Shown: positions 60,765 to 64,000 of the stretch, in pieces
How positions within the stretch are numbered: the stretch's first letter is position 1
Layout of the letters: each line of letters starts with the position of its first letter
Assembly: GCF_047948215.1 (NCBI RefSeq)
Contig: NC_134458.1
Coordinates: forward strand, 142,766,036 to 142,830,035
Length of the DNA: 64,000 bases
DNA from: Lycorma delicatula
Lineage: Eukaryota > Arthropoda > Insecta > Hemiptera > Fulgoridae
Direction: 5' to 3'
Notes under the pieces: model-generated
Seen by the model: the letters and a program-made list of their open reading frames with translations, nothing else
Told to the model about the DNA's origin: nothing
The model's database searches: none
Program-made: the position numbers and the translations under genes

Positions 60765-62035
60765 AAAAAAAAATTACAAAAATATATGATTACCTATAAA
60801 AAATTATTTTTTAAAAAAGCTTTTATTTAACTAATATTAATATTAACATTAATAAAAAAGGAAACAAATTAGAAAAGCAATCCTCTAAAAAGTAAAAAAT
60901 AAGAATTAAATCAAATTGAGAATTTTAAACAAAAAAATATAATATATTAACAAATATAAAAATGCACTGAAAAGTAAAAAAATAAATTATATAAATATCT
61001 AATAAATAAAAAATAAATATAATAATTATTAAATTTTAAATTTAAAATTAATGAAAATATTTAGTTAAATAAAAGCGTGGCGCAGTTTTTATAATTTATT
61101 TAAAACAACACAACATTTATTTTTACAACAATTAATCTTCATTTACATTTTCTATAACGACGCGAGGAGGCGGAAAGGTCTGCTGGAACCTCTCCAGTTG
61201 AGACTGACTAGCTACAAGTAACAATCTGGGAAAATGCACCCACTCGCTTTCTTTATACGTGTTCTCACATAGTTGAAGTTCATCTTCGAATTCTGCTTGT
61301 AATCTAAGCCAAACTGAACGCACTCTTTCCGCTAAAAGTTTCATTTTAATTAATTATGAATTTTTATTTAATGAATTCATAATTACGATTACAATTATAA
61401 TAATGATAATAATTAATAATTTTTTCAGATTACTTTGTGCAAGATTTCTAAATTTAATTTTTATTTTTGATCTTATTAACCCTTAAAGGTCATCTCGGTG
61501 CAAATTTGAACCATTAAAGAATTAAAACTTGAGTTATTTTATTACAGATAAATAAAGTATATGCATATACTAAAACAACTGCATTAAACAAAAAATCTAT
61601 TTTAAAATACAGCAAATGTCTATAAATACTTATTCGAAGACATTGTTATAAAAACTGCGTCACGCTTTAATTTAATTAAATGTTTTCATTACTTTTAAAT
61701 TTAAAATTTAATAATTATTACATTTATTTATTGGTTATTTATTAGATATTTATATAATTTATTTTTTACTTTTCAGTGCATTTTTATATTTGTTAATATA
61801 TATATTTTTTTTTTTTTAATTCTCAATTTGATTTAATTCTTATTTTTTACTTTTTAGAGGGTTTTTCTAATTTAGCGGGTTTTCTAAATTTTCTAATTCC
61901 TTTTTTTATTAATGTTAATGAGACGAACCTCGCTGCAGAACATGCACTTAGTTAAATAAAAACTTTTTTAAAAAATAATTTTTTATATGTAATCAAATAT
62001 ATTTTTGTAATTTTTTTTTGTTTTTTTGTATTTTT
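60765..62035. mobile_element. Unrecognised 1.3-kb element with ~330-380-bp terminal inverted repeats
   Basis: The left arm (about 60,765-61,094) and the reverse complement of the right arm (about 61,646-62,035) match almost throughout. Landmarks are the inner TTATAAAAACTGCGYCACGC, then ATTTAATAATTATTA, TTTTCAGTGCATTTTTATAT, TCTCAATTTGATTTAATTCT, TACTTTTTAGAGG, TTATTAATGTTAAT and the outer AAAAAATAATTTTTTATA. The right arm holds a G+C-richer insertion of about 28 bases, GAGACGAACCTCGCTGCAG and on, absent from the left, plus a few small indels. Between the arms lie about 550 bases containing one intact 70-codon ORF (61,132-61,344, minus). No transposase is present and target duplications are hidden in A/T-rich flanks. 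The architecture is that of a DNA transposon or an inverted-repeat-bounded virus-like remnant; the superfamily is unknown. Confidence 0.8.
61132..61344 (-). CDS. Orphan 70-codon ORF inside the long-TIR element
   Basis: AAAATG at 61,342-61,344 opens an intact frame to TAA at 61,132-61,134. It begins MKLLAERVRSVWLRLQAEFE. The first half is a likely amphipathic, acidic helix (LRLQAEFEDELQL), followed by CENTYKESEWVHFPRLLLVA and a SQSQLERFQQTFPPPRVV tail ending in acidic residues. Its varied, G+C-richer codons contrast sharply with the flanking A/T DNA. An AATAAA (61,116-61,121 on the complementary strand) follows 11 bases after the stop, with a TG-rich stretch behind it, so the unit is a compact gene. 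No signal peptide, membrane span, zinc finger or catalytic motif is visible. I do not recognise the family. Being intact among decayed neighbours suggests recent insertion or selection. Confidence 0.6.
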   Translation of the reverse strand: MKLLAERVRSVWLRLQAEFEDELQLCENTYKESEWVHFPRLLLVASQSQLERFQQTFPPPRVVIENVNED

Positions 62036-63189
62036 TTATTTTTTACTCTTTAGTCTTAATGAACAATTAACTTTTTACATCCAAAAAAACTATTCTTAAT
62101 AATATTTATATCTGAATATTATTGTTTGTTCAAGTTTGTTTGTTTATTAAGACTAAAAAGTAAAAATATTTATTTTTACACATCTAAGTTACATACGTGT
62201 ACCAAATTTCAATCATTTTCATACGATAGTTCATGAGAAATGAAAATTTTCAACTAAATGCATGAATTTAGTGTAGGGGTAGCGCGTGGGGGTGGGGGTG
62301 GGTCATATCCAAATTCTAACACCGTAGTATTGTATTGTCGTCGATGTTACATACGTGTACCAATTTTCATTGATTTTCATTCGATAGATCAAAATATATA
62401 GCAGTTGCAAGATTTGATTATATCTAAAGCAAGTTAAATAAAAGCTTATAAAAACAATTAATTTTGTACATTTTATTTCGTTAATTTTTTTCAAAAATAA
62501 AGTAAGAGTACCTATCAAATAATAACAGATAGATAAAAGGGAATGATTTAAAATAATCTTTTTTTCTTTAAATCATAATTCAACTTTAATATTTAGTTTA
62601 CAAAAATGAATTCGCAAGGAATTCATAAAGTATTTCCGATATTTGTACTGATTAAACTATTCATCAAAAGCTAAAATGAAATAAGCTTTTATTTCTACTA
62701 AAAGATACCGCTTCACTAAAAGCCCAAAATAGATTTTAATAAATTTACTTTTCTTTAAATTTCGACTTTTTCAAGTCGTCTGCAAACTAAAAACCGAACA
62801 ACTCACAACTAATTAGTCTTATTTTTATTATAAATTTTGGTTGGACTAAAAAAAACAATGTTGCCCGGTGGGAAAATAAAATTTTCCCACAAGGAAACAC
62901 AAAAGCGCGAACCCCGGATTTTCCTTTAAACGATAAGAAAAGGAATACAGGATTATGTATTATTTTTTTTGTTTTCCAACAATTTTGTTTTATTTTCGTT
63001 TGAAAATAATTTGTATTTTAAAATTACATCAGGCTATATGTCGTTGTTATTATATATTGCAATAATAATCCATTACTTAGCAAAGATAATAGTATATTTA
63101 GATACTATAATTGTTTCATTAAAAGGAAGTCTACTTGTTACCTGGAAAAATTTTAAGACGGGACGATCATAGAAACTTTCTAAGATATA
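62036..63189. other. Non-coding stretch with a duplicated motif and a hairpin
   Basis: GTTACATACGTGTACCAA recurs at about 62,180 and 62,345 (one followed by ATTTCAATCATTTTCAT, the other by TTTTCATTGATTTTCAT), so a block of about 55 bases is duplicated at 165-base spacing around a G-rich GTGGGGGTGGGGGTGGG tract. A perfect 10-bp hairpin, GTGGGAAAAT / ATTTTCCCAC, lies at 62,868-62,890. Nothing coding is supportable. Confidence 0.6.
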
Positions 63190-64000
63190 AAAGGTAATTC
63201 AAAAAAGATTTCACAACTTTAAAAGCATATAAAAATTTGTTCAGATAATCTACAGGTTCGGTTGAGGTTTCATTCGTAGAAAAACACATCAAATTTGTCA
63301 CCCAACATTCTCTTTGATTCGATATGGCTTCCATTTGTAATGCGACATATATCCCTTCTAAGTTGATTTCATTCCAGACTATAGCCAATGAGTCGGGCGT
63401 TACCTCTGCAATTGCGGCGTTAATACGAAGTCTTAGGCAGACAGAGGTGGTACGTAAACCTCATCTTTATTGAAACTCCGTAAGAAAAAATCTAGCGGGG
63501 TCAAATCTGGGCAGCGAGTGGCCATGCAGTTGGACATTCACGACCAATCCACCGACCTGGGAATCGAGTATGAAGAAAATCTCGGACTTCTGGGCGGTAA
63601 TGAAGTGATGCTCCGTCTTGCTTATAATAATGGCGTCCATCTTGATCATCATTATCTAACTGAGGAATTAGAAAATTCTGAAGCACATCCAGATAAACAA
63701 ATACCATTTACGGTTGTCTCCTGAAAGAAGAACGGGCTGTACAGTCTTTCTTTGCTTAGTGCACAAAAAACGTTGGACTCAGCGCTATCACGAATGTGCT
63801 GTACTATAAAGTTTCATGAAGATTTTCGTTACCCCGGTTCGGCAGTTATGGATGTTCACCTTGCCGCTGATGTGAAACGTTGACTCATCACTAAAAATTA
63901 TATTGTCTAAAAATGTATCGTCGTCTGCAATTCTATCCATCATTTCCACACAAAACTACAGTTGAACAACTTTCTCGTTATCTGTAATGTGTTGAACCGC
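63190..64000 (-). pseudogene. Tc1/mariner-superfamily transposase relic, copy 2, cut by the window end
   Basis: The minus strand, in shifting frames, reads in order: FSDESTFHISGKVNIHNCR (near 63,845-63,895; first catalytic Asp at 63,887-63,889), VFCALSKERLYSPFFFQETT, DVLQNFLIPQL, KQDGASLHYRPEVRDFLHTR (second Asp kept, GAC at 63,615-63,617), FPGRWIGRECPTAWP, and VWNEINLEGIYVAL near the C-terminus (about 63,330). This is the DDE-transposase order of mariner-like elements. Stops and frameshifts inactivate it. GGTAATTCAAAAAAGATTTC near 63,192 may be its terminal repeat. It is clearly divergent from copy 1 at 57,834-58,660, so it represents a different family. The N-terminal DNA-binding part would lie beyond 64,000. 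Confidence 0.9.

Noticed and set aside
60765..62035. Parvovirus- or densovirus-like integrated genome
   Set aside because: Long inverted ends prompted the idea, but the interior is only about 550 bases and shows no replication-helicase or capsid motif. Kept as an unclassified long-TIR element.
63467..63724. Plus-strand 84-codon and minus-strand 61-codon frames
   Set aside because: They overlap the clear minus-strand mariner-like transposase frame (63,501-63,707) and are shadows.
1..64000. CRISPR arrays, bacterial operons, rRNA or a defence island
   Set aside because: No regularly spaced identical repeats, no clustered collinear genes and no ribosomal RNA sequence. Splice signals and LINE/SINE content show a eukaryotic nuclear genome.

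Overview
The window is very AT-rich nuclear DNA from a eukaryote, most likely an insect. Long low-complexity A/T stretches, many microsatellites, GT-AG splice signals, several families of retrotransposon and DNA-transposon relics, and only one convincing protein-coding exon all point this way. No operons, ribosome binding sites, CRISPR arrays or rRNA are visible. The repeats (tRNA-derived SINEs, Tc1/mariner relics, several LINE types) would fit a hemipteran, but that is an inference from general repeat style and was not checked against any database.

Layout. 1-214: decayed coding fragment at the window edge. 215-8.7 kb: AT-rich non-coding DNA with a possible first coding exon at 4,777-4,827. 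8.69-10.53 kb: decayed Jockey-like LINE, minus strand. 10.5-31 kb: non-coding DNA holding SINEs (13.3 and 19.7 kb), an inverted-repeat foldback element (20.3-20.7 kb), a 170-bp repeat in inverted pair (21.0 and 23.2 kb), an isolated GC-rich island (26.65 kb), a short element with hairpin ends (28.3 kb) and a recent 82-bp duplication (30.7/31.1 kb). 31.3-32.2 kb: two weak gene candidates. 33.5-34.2 kb: LINE tails. 38.1 kb: SINE with target duplication. 39.9-42.2 kb: 5'-truncated LINE with several domains still readable. 42.7 kb: perfect 23-bp hairpin. 43,111-44,885: large internal exon with clear acceptor and donor, coding a low-complexity, probably nuclear protein. 45.4 kb: SINE with target duplication. 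47.6-48.2 kb: second hairpin-ended element. 49-52 kb: duplicated repeat, foldback element, LINE fragment. 56.1 kb: SINE with 16-bp target duplication. 57.8-58.7 and 63.2-64.0 kb: two mariner-like transposase relics, minus strand. 60.77-62.03 kb: an unrecognised 1.3-kb element with about 330-380-bp terminal inverted repeats around one intact 70-codon ORF that has its own poly(A) signal.

The simplest reading is that most of the window is intron and flank of one plus-strand gene (exon at 43.1-44.9 kb), packed with transposon debris and with scattered islands of more complex, G+C-richer sequence that may be regulatory. The most unusual object is the 60.8-62.0 kb long-TIR element with its orphan mini-gene. 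The hairpin-ended element pair (28.3 and 47.6 kb) and the perfect intronic hairpin at 42.7 kb come next.
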